The translations under genes and the position numbers were made by a program. From an uncultured Kiloniellales bacterium (lineage in GTDB: Bacteria > Pseudomonadota > Alphaproteobacteria > Kiloniellales > JAKSDN01), in NCBI GenBank assembly GCA_947259625.1, contig CAMYMY010000135.1:1-13020 (forward strand): a DNA stretch of 13,020 bases, in the 5' to 3' direction. Below are positions 1 through 5,506 of the stretch, piece after piece; position 1 is the first letter of the stretch; the number at the start of each line of letters is the position of its first letter. A model generated the notes under the pieces. The model was not told the origin of the DNA, did no database searches, and saw only the letters and a program-made list of their open reading frames with translations.

Positions 1-30
1 CAAAATCGCCCGGCCCTTCGGGTGGGGCGT
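1..30 (-). terminator. Possible intrinsic terminator downstream of dinB (minus strand)
   Basis: On the minus strand, bases 29-25 (CGCCC) can pair with 11-7 (GGGCG), and 22-20 (CCC) with 16-14 (GGG) around a GAA loop. The run ATTTTG follows at 6-1. It lies about 117 bases after the dinB stop, in the right orientation to end the mak-dinB transcript. The stem has a small internal loop, the U-tract is only four long, and it is cut by the window edge, so this is tentative. Confidence 0.35.
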
Positions 31-145
31 ATCGGGGTGCCGGGTGCGTTGCGGCGCTTGCCCGATGCACGCATCGCCCCCGGGCGCCCACTGCGCACCG
101 CGCCTACCCGGGCGACCCGATCCGCTCCCATGAAATGCGTCCTTA

Positions 146-1450
146 TCAGTGACCTTTGGTATTGGACAAGCTGTCCCCTCGGCGCGGTCGCCTCGCGAGC
201 GCGCGGCCCTTGTCGATCGCCTTATCGCCCAGCTTGGCGCGGACCGCGTCGATCGCCCCTTCCACCCTGGCCCGCCGGGCGCGGTCCGGATCCGCCAGAT
301 CGGGCGGGTCGGCCTGGAGCGCGCCGACCAGGTCGCTCGCGCCAACGCCGATCAGGCGAAAGCGGCGGCCGTCGGCCTCGTGCGCCAGGACCTGCCGGGC
401 GGCGCGGTACAGCTCCTCGGCCAGGCGCGTCGGGTCGGACAGGCGCCGGCTGCGGGTGAGTTGACGGAACTCCGCGGTCTTGAGCTTCAAGGTCACGGTC
501 CGGCCGGCGAAACCGGCGCGTTTCAGGCGGCGGGACACCGTTTCGCAGAGCGGCCAAAGCCGTGCGGACAGCGCGTCCAGATCCGCGATATCCTCATCGA
601 ACGTGGTTTCCGCCGAAACGCTCTTTGTCGGGGCGTCGGTCTCGACCCGTCGGCCGTCCTCGCCGCGCGCGAAGCGGTACAGGCGCCGGCCCATGACGCC
701 ATAGCGGGCGACCAGATCCGATTCCTCGTGGGCCCAGAGATCGCCCACCTTGGTGATCCCGTCGCGCGCCAGGGCCTTCTGCAGGGCCGCGCCGGCGCCC
801 CAGATGATGCCGACCGGCTTGTCATCCAGGAAACCGCGGGCCTCGGCGCGGCCGATCACGGCATAGCCGCGCGGCTTGTCCAGGTCCGAGGCGACCTTGG
901 CCAGGAACTTGTTGTAGCTGAGGCCGATCGAGACGGTCAGCCCGCAGTCCCGCTCGATACGCCTGGCGAGCCCAGCCAGGCTGCGGGCGGGCGGCCCGCC
1001 GTGCAGGGCCTCGGTGCCCGAGAGGTCCAGGAAGGCCTCGTCGATCGAGAGCGGTTCCACCAGCGGCGTCAGCGCGCGCATCATGTGCCGGACCTCATGG
1101 CCGACACGCCGGTATTTGGCCATGTCGGGCGGCAAGACCACGGCCCCGGGGCAGGCCTTGAGCGCCTTGAACATGGGCATGGCGGAATGTACGCCATAGA
1201 GCCGTGCGACGTAGCAGGCTGCGGCGACCACGCCGCGCCGCCGGCCACCGATTAAAACCGGCCGGTCGCGCAGTTCGGGCCGGTCCCGTTTCTCCACGCT
1301 GGCGTAGAATGCGTCGCAGTCGATGTGGGCGATGGCGAGCTGCTCGAGTTCCGGGTGGCTCCTCAAGCGCGGCCCGCCGCACGCCGGGCAGCGCCCGTCT
1401 TCGGGCGAGGCCGGGAACAGCGCCAGACAGTCGCGGCATAGGGTGGTCAC
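146..1450 (-). CDS. dinB: DNA polymerase IV (Y-family) with N-terminal zinc ribbon
   Basis: Error-prone Y-family polymerase for translesion synthesis, 434 aa from the chosen start. Residues 1-27 hold CRDC...CPAC (Cys 5, 8, 21, 24), a likely zinc ribbon ahead of the normal DinB start. The palm begins at AHIDCDAFYASVEK (metal-binding D44, with D46 nearby) and continues to SIDEAFLDLSG (D137, E138). The thumb and little finger follow, including RLIGVGASDLV and the C-terminal region ending DKAIDKGRAL. I chose GTG at 1450 because it overlaps the upstream mak stop as GTGA, which fits translational coupling. The ATG at 1504 would add 18 poorly conserved residues inside mak. No clear QxxLF-type clamp-binding peptide is visible at the C-terminus. 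Zinc-ribbon DinB proteins are known in alphaproteobacteria. No LexA box was recognised nearby, so SOS control is not shown. Confidence 0.93.
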   Translation of the reverse strand: MTTLCRDCLALFPASPEDGRCPACGGPRLRSHPELEQLAIAHIDCDAFYASVEKRDRPELRDRPVLIGGRRRGVVAAACYVARLYGVHSAMPMFKALKACPGAVVLPPDMAKYRRVGHEVRHMMRALTPLVEPLSIDEAFLDLSGTEALHGGPPARSLAGLARRIERDCGLTVSIGLSYNKFLAKVASDLDKPRGYAVIGRAEARGFLDDKPVGIIWGAGAALQKALARDGITKVGDLWAHEESDLVARYGVMGRRLYRFARGEDGRRVETDAPTKSVSAETTFDEDIADLDALSARLWPLCETVSRRLKRAGFAGRTVTLKLKTAEFRQLTRSRRLSDPTRLAEELYRAARQVLAHEADGRRFRLIGVGASDLVGALQADPPDLADPDRARRARVEGAIDAVRAKLGDKAIDKGRALARRPRRGDSLSNTKGH

Positions 1451-2382
1451 GGCTGGTCCGCGCCGTCTGCCGATGCGGCGGCACCCTCCGGCGGCCATAG
1501 CCACGCGGCGCCGCGTACGCCGCTCGAATCGCCGTGCTTGGGGGCCAGTATCGGGGTATCGACCCGGTCGGAGAATACGAAGGCCGGTAGCTTTTCGGGC
1601 ACCGCTTCGTAAAGCCTTGCCAAGTTGGAGAGGCCGCCGCCCAGCACCACGGCGTCCGGGTCCAGCAGGTTGATTGCCGAGGCAAGCGCCCGGGCGAGGC
1701 GGTCTTCGTACCGCCGCAAGGCCGCCTCAGCCGCCGCATCGCCCTCCGCCGCGCGGACTGCGATCTCCTCCGCGGCCACGCTTTTCTGGCCGGCCGCGGC
1801 ATGGTCCCGCGCCAGGCCGGGACCGGAGAGAAAGGTCTCGATACAGCCGAACCGTCCGCAGTAGCAGGGCGCTCCCGGCCGTTCCTCGTCGCTCGGCCAG
1901 GGCAGGGGGTTGTGCCCCCATTCGCCGGCGATCGCGTTGCGGCCGAGAATCGTGCGGCCGCCGACCACGATCCCGCCCCCCACACCGGTGCCCAGGATGA
2001 CCCCGAAGACGACTCCGGCGCCCGCGGCGGCGCCGTCGATGGCCTCCGAAAGGGCAAAGCAGTTGGCATCGTTTTCGACCCGCACGGGGCGGTTCAGCGC
2101 GGCGGAGAGGTCCCGGTCGAAGGGCCGGCCGATGAGCCAGGTCGAGTTGGCGTTCTTGACCAATCCGCTGGCGGGAGAGACGGCCCCCGGTATGCCGATG
2201 CCGACGCTGCCCGGACGCCCCAAGTCGCGCTCCAGGCCGGCGACCAGTTCGGCCACTGCCGCGACCGTGCCGTCATAGTCGCCGCGCGGGCTGGCCCGGC
2301 GCCGGCGAGCCAGGACTTCGCCCGCCTCGCTCAAGGCGATCGCCGCGATCTTGGTGCCGCCGAGATCCACGCCGATTCGCAT
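1447..2382 (-). CDS. mak: ROK-family fructokinase, Mak type
   Basis: ATP-dependent sugar kinase of the ROK family, 311 aa, most likely fructose to fructose-6-phosphate. It begins MRIGVDLGGTKI with the phosphate-binding loop at residues 6-11. VENDANCF holds the catalytic base D105. The zinc site is H157 in EWGHNPLPW plus C173, C175 and C180 of CYCGRFGCIE. Several stretches, such as KNANSTWL, EWGHNPLPW, CYCGxxGCIETF and KHGDSSGVRGAAWLWP, match what I remember of E. coli Mak (302 aa), which is why I prefer fructokinase to NagK or glucokinase. The ATG at 2382 gives the family N-terminus and has GGGG about nine bases upstream. A GTG at 2424 would add 14 residues and is not preferred. Its stop overlaps the dinB start by four bases. 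It is transcribed away from divK out of a shared AT-rich region. Substrate assignment is by similarity and rests on memory. Confidence 0.9.
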   Translation of the reverse strand: MRIGVDLGGTKIAAIALSEAGEVLARRRRASPRGDYDGTVAAVAELVAGLERDLGRPGSVGIGIPGAVSPASGLVKNANSTWLIGRPFDRDLSAALNRPVRVENDANCFALSEAIDGAAAGAGVVFGVILGTGVGGGIVVGGRTILGRNAIAGEWGHNPLPWPSDEERPGAPCYCGRFGCIETFLSGPGLARDHAAAGQKSVAAEEIAVRAAEGDAAAEAALRRYEDRLARALASAINLLDPDAVVLGGGLSNLARLYEAVPEKLPAFVFSDRVDTPILAPKHGDSSGVRGAAWLWPPEGAAASADGADQP

Positions 2383-2397
2383 ACGCACCCCGGATTC
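2374..2397. promoter_or_regulatory. Two GANTC (CcrM-type methylation) sites at the mak start
   Basis: GATTC occurs at 2374-2378 and again at 2393-2397, flanking the mak start codon. GANTC is the target of the alphaproteobacterial cell-cycle methyltransferase CcrM. The pair lies about 60 bases from the CtrA-like boxes. Whether methylation matters here is inference, since GANTC also occurs by chance. Confidence 0.3.
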
Positions 2398-2447
2398 CCG
2401 AGCGCCCTTCCGGCCCATGCCCACTTGATTGGACCTTTTGTAAAATG

Positions 2448-2472
2448 CTAACGAATTATTAACTTTGGTTAA
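2448..2472 (+). promoter_or_regulatory. CtrA-like binding boxes in the mak/divK intergenic region
   Basis: CTAA-N7-TTAAC at 2448-2463 differs from the CtrA consensus TTAA-N7-TTAA by one base. Its right half-site (2459-2462) is followed by another TTAA at 2469-2472 after six bases, giving three half-sites in 25 bases. Read on the other strand, the right pair contains the half-site TTAACC. A TATAGG at 2483-2488 sits about where a -10 element would be if the box covered the -35 of a divK promoter. In Caulobacter, as I recall, divK transcription depends on CtrA. Binding here is inferred from sequence only. Confidence 0.55.
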
Positions 2473-2537
2473 GTATACCGTTTATAGGGTAGAACTTGGA
2501 TACGAGAAGATGGCTTGCTTGCCGGTCCGTGCCAAGG

Positions 2538-2574
2538 CCTGCCGGATCGTCCTTGTCTCGAAGGTCCAGGCAGG
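2538..2574 (+). promoter_or_regulatory. Stem-loop in the divK 5' leader
   Basis: CCTGCC (2538-2543) pairs with GGCAGG (2569-2574) and GGA (2544-2546) with TCC (2565-2567). After a TCGT bulge, CCTT (2551-2554) pairs with AAGG (2561-2564) around a six-base loop. No U-tract follows, so it is not a terminator. It ends 16 bases before the GGGGG ribosome-binding stretch of divK and could affect message stability or translation. Function is inferred. Confidence 0.35.
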
Positions 2575-2601
2575 ACACACAATTGTCGAAGGGGGCCGGA
2601 A

Positions 2602-3021
2602 ATGACTGATGCGCCCAACGTCGAAACGGTGGAAGCGCCGAAAAAGACGAACGGATCGGCCAAAACCGTGATGGTCGTTGAAGACAACGACCTCAACATG
2701 AAGCTGTTCCACGACCTGCTCGAGGCGCACGGCTACAACATCCTTCAAACGAAGGATGGGATGGAAGCCCTCAGGTTGGCGCGGGAACATCGGCCCGACC
2801 TCATTCTCATGGACATTCAGCTGCCCGAGGTCTCGGGCCTCGAGGTGACCAAGTGGATCAAGGAGGACGACAGCCTCAAGTCGATCCCGGTCGTGGCCGT
2901 CACCGCATTTGCGATGAAGGGCGATGAGGAAAAGATTCGCGAGGGTGGGTGCGAGGCCTATATCGCCAAACCGATCTCGGTTACCAATTTCCTGCAAACT
3001 GTGGCGCATTTCCTGAGCTGA
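2602..3021 (+). CDS. divK: Single-domain response regulator DivK
   Basis: Cytoplasmic receiver-only response regulator of 139 aa. In Caulobacter, phosphorylated DivK acts on the kinases DivL and CckA to lower CtrA activity, and it works with PleC and DivJ. The receiver starts at KTVMVVEDND (acidic pocket E27, D28). The phosphoacceptor is D71 in LILMDIQLP, and the switch residues are T101 in VAVTAFAM and K123 in YIAKPIS. The stretches LNMKLFHDLLEA, SGLEVTKW and IREGGCEAYI are DivK signatures. The ATG at 2602 is preceded by GGGGG at 2591-2595. It leaves about 20 residues ahead of the receiver that Caulobacter DivK lacks. An internal ATG at residue 24 would cut into the first strand. It is followed 24 bases later by pleD, so the two are probably co-transcribed. 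Confidence 0.95.
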   Translation: MTDAPNVETVEAPKKTNGSAKTVMVVEDNDLNMKLFHDLLEAHGYNILQTKDGMEALRLAREHRPDLILMDIQLPEVSGLEVTKWIKEDDSLKSIPVVAVTAFAMKGDEEKIREGGCEAYIAKPISVTNFLQTVAHFLS

Positions 3022-3045
3022 GGAACTGGTGCTGGAATCGGGGTC

Positions 3046-4464
3046 ATGACAGCACGGATCCTCGTGGTCGATGATATTCTACCGAACGTAAAGCTGCTCG
3101 AGGCCAAGCTTTCAGCGGAATATTTCGACGTTTTGACGGCCGGCGACGGGCCCTCTGCCGTCGAAATCGCACTCAATGAGATGCCGGATCTGATCCTGCT
3201 CGACGTCATGATGCCGGGCATGGACGGCTTCGAGGTCTGCAAGCGTCTCAGGTCCGATCCCAAGACCCGTCACATACCGGTGGTCATGGTGACCGCGCTC
3301 AGCGATGTGAGCGACCGGGTTCGCGGCCTGGAGGCGGGGGCCGACGATTTCCTGTCCAAGCCGGTCAACGATGTCGCGCTGTTCGCGCGGGTGCGCTCGC
3401 TCGTGCGCCTCAAGATGATGATCGACGAGTTGCGCCTGCGCCAAGCGACCTCGGGCAGCACGGACGTGCTGGAGGACGGGTCCTTGGGCAGCGAAAGCGA
3501 AGCCGAGAACGCGCGCATCCTCCTGGTCGAGAACAATCAGTTCACTGCGGACAAGCTGGTGGAGTTCCTGACCGAGGCCGGCCACACGCTGGATAGGGCA
3601 AGCCTGGCGGCAGAAGGGCTCGGCCTCGGCCACGAGAATGACTACGATCTGATCATCGTCAGCCTTCGGATCGACGGCGAGGACGGATTGAGGCTTTGTT
3701 CTCAGTTTCGCTCTCAGGAACAGACCCGGCACGTCCCGATTCTCCTGGTTCTGGACGATGTCGATCTTCCGAAGCTGGCCAAGGGCCTCGAGCTGGGTGT
3801 CAACGACTACCTGGTCAAGCCGATCGACCGGAACGAATTGCTGGCTCGCACCCGCACGCAGATCCGTCGCCGCCGCTATCACGACAAGTTGCGCGCCATG
3901 CTTCAGAGCAGCGTGTCCATGGCCTACACCGATGCGCTCACCGGGGTGTACAACCGGCGCTACATGAACTCGCATCTGGATCGCAAGATCCTGGAGATCG
4001 CGGAGGCGGGCAAACCGGTATCGGTGATGATGTTCGACATCGATCACTTCAAGCCGGTCAACGATACCTACGGCCATGCCGCCGGCGACGAGGTTCTGAA
4101 GCAGTTGGCTGCACGGGTCGCCGACAACGTGCGCGATTTCGACATGGTCGCCCGCTATGGCGGCGAAGAGTTCGTCGTCATCATGCCCACCACGCCCCCC
4201 GAAGCGGCTTTCATGGTGGCCGAACGCGTGCGCAATCGCATCGCCGATACGCCCTTTCCGATTCCCGGCCGAGAGGAGCCGCTGGAGGTCACTGTCTCGA
4301 TCGGCGTGGCTACGACCATCGACCCTTCCGAAGAGGCGGCCAGTCTGGTGGCCCGGGCCGACGCCTCGCTCTACGAGGCCAAGCGCGCCGGGCGCAACCG
4401 GTCCTGCTCGGCCGAACTCCCGACCCCCCCCGCGGGCGATCAGGTGGCCGCCGTGGGCGGTTAG
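3046..4464 (+). CDS. pleD: Diguanylate cyclase response regulator PleD (REC-REC-GGDEF)
   Basis: Makes the second messenger c-di-GMP from two GTP when phosphorylated, controlling the motile-to-sessile switch in relatives. It has 472 aa, close to Caulobacter PleD. REC1 (about 1-125) has the acidic pair D9-D10, phosphoacceptor D53 in LLDVMMPGMDG, T83 and K105. REC2 (about 155-275) has S206 where the phosphoacceptor Asp would be, so it is probably an adaptor for dimerisation. The GGDEF domain (about 290-455) begins YTDALTGVYNRRY, with DIDHFKPVND around 331-340 and the active-site GGEEF at 372-376. An inhibitory I-site RDFD (R363, D366) sits five residues before GGEEF, so product feedback inhibition is expected. 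GGGG lies upstream of the ATG. It converges on rpmG, with only the rpmG terminator between their ends. Confidence 0.96.
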   Translation: MTARILVVDDILPNVKLLEAKLSAEYFDVLTAGDGPSAVEIALNEMPDLILLDVMMPGMDGFEVCKRLRSDPKTRHIPVVMVTALSDVSDRVRGLEAGADDFLSKPVNDVALFARVRSLVRLKMMIDELRLRQATSGSTDVLEDGSLGSESEAENARILLVENNQFTADKLVEFLTEAGHTLDRASLAAEGLGLGHENDYDLIIVSLRIDGEDGLRLCSQFRSQEQTRHVPILLVLDDVDLPKLAKGLELGVNDYLVKPIDRNELLARTRTQIRRRRYHDKLRAMLQSSVSMAYTDALTGVYNRRYMNSHLDRKILEIAEAGKPVSVMMFDIDHFKPVNDTYGHAAGDEVLKQLAARVADNVRDFDMVARYGGEEFVVIMPTTPPEAAFMVAERVRNRIADTPFPIPGREEPLEVTVSIGVATTIDPSEEAASLVARADASLYEAKRAGRNRSCSAELPTPPAGDQVAAVGG

Positions 4465-4476
4465 AATCAAGGCCCG

Positions 4477-4508
4477 AAAAGCAAAACGGCCGCCCGGAAC
4501 GGCGACCG
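4477..4508 (-). terminator. Strong intrinsic terminator after rpmG
   Basis: On the minus strand CGGTCGCC (4508-4501) pairs with GGCGGCCG (4494-4487) over eight base pairs with one G-U, around the six-base loop GTTCCG. It is followed by TTTTGCTTTT (4486-4477). It starts about 31 bases after the rpmG stop. On the plus strand no T-run follows the stem, so it appears to act for rpmG and any readthrough from the upstream block rather than for pleD. Confidence 0.8.
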
Positions 4509-4539
4509 CAGTTATCCTCGGCGAAGACCCCCAGAGGGA

Positions 4540-4707
4540 TTACTTCATCTTCGATTCCTTGAAGAGCACGTGCTTGCGCGCGACCGGGTCGTACTTGCGC
4601 AGGCTCAGTTTCTCGGTCATGTTCCGCGGGTTCTTCTTGGCAACATAGAAGTAGCCGGTGCCTGCGGTACTGACCAGCTTGATTTGCAGAGTGGTCGGTT
4701 TGGCCAT
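4540..4707 (-). CDS. rpmG: 50S ribosomal protein L33
   Basis: Small basic protein of the large ribosomal subunit, 55 aa, reading MAKPTTLQIKLVSTAGTGYF and ending LFKESKMK. The motif YVAKKNPRN and the segment LSLRKYDPVARKHVLF are typical. It lacks the two zinc-binding CxxC pairs seen in other L33 forms, so it is the cysteine-free (C-) version common in proteobacteria. The ATG at 4707 has an excellent GAGGTGAG ribosome-binding site just upstream. It has its own promoter (4750-4777) and a strong terminator, so it can be made independently of the NUDIX gene. The adjacency of rpmG to pleD-divK on one side and NUDIX-rnr-topA on the other is typical of alphaproteobacteria. Confidence 0.97.
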   Translation of the reverse strand: MAKPTTLQIKLVSTAGTGYFYVAKKNPRNMTEKLSLRKYDPVARKHVLFKESKMK

Positions 4708-4749
4708 GGCGCTCACCTCGTTGCGCAGGAATTCTTCAGTCGGACCGGG

Positions 4750-4777
4750 AGGATAGCCGGACCGCCGGTCAAGTCAA
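4750..4777 (-). promoter_or_regulatory. Sigma70-like promoter for rpmG
   Basis: On the minus strand TTGACT (4777-4772) is followed, after a 16-base spacer, by TATCCT (4755-4750). Both hexamers are close to the housekeeping consensus. Transcription would start near 4743, leaving a leader of about 35 bases before the rpmG start. The -35 element overlaps the NUDIX stop codon. Confidence 0.6.
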
Positions 4778-5484
4778 GCCCGCCGGTCGCCCGGCCCGAC
4801 GGTGTGGCGTGGTCGCTCGCTGCCGCCGACCCATCGGAAAAGGGCGGCCGGGCGGGTTAGGTTACTGTCAGTAGAGTCATGGGCCAGGGCTTCACGAAGC
4901 ACCAGGGCGGTCACCTCGGCGATCGGCAGGAGGCCGGCCTCCTCGACCGGCACCCAGCGCAGGTCCTGTAATTCCCCGTCGCCCGCCAGGTCGCCATAGG
5001 CGGCCTGGCCGTCGGCGCGAAAGAACCTCGTATGGAAGCGGATCGGCGAGCGCGTCGGCGTGACAGCTCGGGCGACCAGAGCGAGCGACGAGAAGGCCGG
5101 TGCACGGCCGGCGCGGCAGAAGGCCCGCCATACCTCCGCCGGCCCCGCGGCGGCGGTATCGATCTCCGTGGGCTGCGGGGCCGGCCGGTCGGCGACCAGC
5201 AAGCCGGTCTCCTCGAAAGTTTCACGCAGAGCCGCACGGGCGAAAAGCGTCAGGTGGCGCTTGGTCGCATTGTCCGTTCCCTCTGGCGGCGAGGTCATGG
5301 TCTCGGTGAAGCCAGAGGGGCGCGCATCCGCACGCTCGACACGGCCACCGGGAAAGACGTAGACCCCGGGCATGAAACGCGAGGCACGGTGGCGCCGGCC
5401 CATCAAGACCTCGGCCTTGCCGCCCATCCCACGAATCAACAGCAAACCGGCGGCGTCCACCGGCCTGACAGGTCTCCGGGTCAC
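4774..5484 (-). CDS. NUDIX hydrolase (NUDT19-like, split Nudix box)
   Basis: Probable pyrophosphohydrolase acting on a nucleoside-diphosphate-linked substrate; the substrate (nucleotide, CoA or other) cannot be told from sequence. It has 236 aa from GTG at 5484. The fold begins with RPVRPVDAAGLLLIRG. The Nudix box is FPGGRVE (44-50), then RETFEETGLL (87-96), supplying the catalytic glutamates E88, E91 and E92. The usual spacing from the first Gly to RE is 14 residues; here it is 40, an insertion of about 26 residues as in the NUDT19/RP2-like group. GELQDLRWVPVEEA is a typical C-terminal element. The ATG at 5559 would give 261 aa but overlaps the protease gene by 53 bases with a low-complexity Pro/Ala/Arg leader, so I prefer the GTG 22 bases after the protease stop. 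The start is uncertain. Confidence 0.85.
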   Translation of the reverse strand: MTRRPVRPVDAAGLLLIRGMGGKAEVLMGRRHRASRFMPGVYVFPGGRVERADARPSGFTETMTSPPEGTDNATKRHLTLFARAALRETFEETGLLVADRPAPQPTEIDTAAAGPAEVWRAFCRAGRAPAFSSLALVARAVTPTRSPIRFHTRFFRADGQAAYGDLAGDGELQDLRWVPVEEAGLLPIAEVTALVLREALAHDSTDSNLTRPAALFRWVGGSERPRHTVGPGDRRA

Positions 5485-5506
5485 CGGCGCGAACCGCGAA
5501 CGAGGC

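Noticed and set aside
149..1255. Plus-strand open frame of 368 codons opposite dinB
   Set aside because: It is the mirror frame of dinB codons and has no domain or ribosome-binding support.
1451..1504. Upstream ATG (1504) as the dinB start
   Set aside because: It adds an Arg/Gly-rich leader inside mak with no zinc-ribbon content. The GTG overlapping the mak stop fits the gene pair better.
3112..4470. Minus-strand open frame of 452 codons opposite pleD
   Set aside because: PleD is recognisable along its full length on the plus strand. The reverse frame is rich in His, Gln and Asp without known motifs, as mirrored codons produce.
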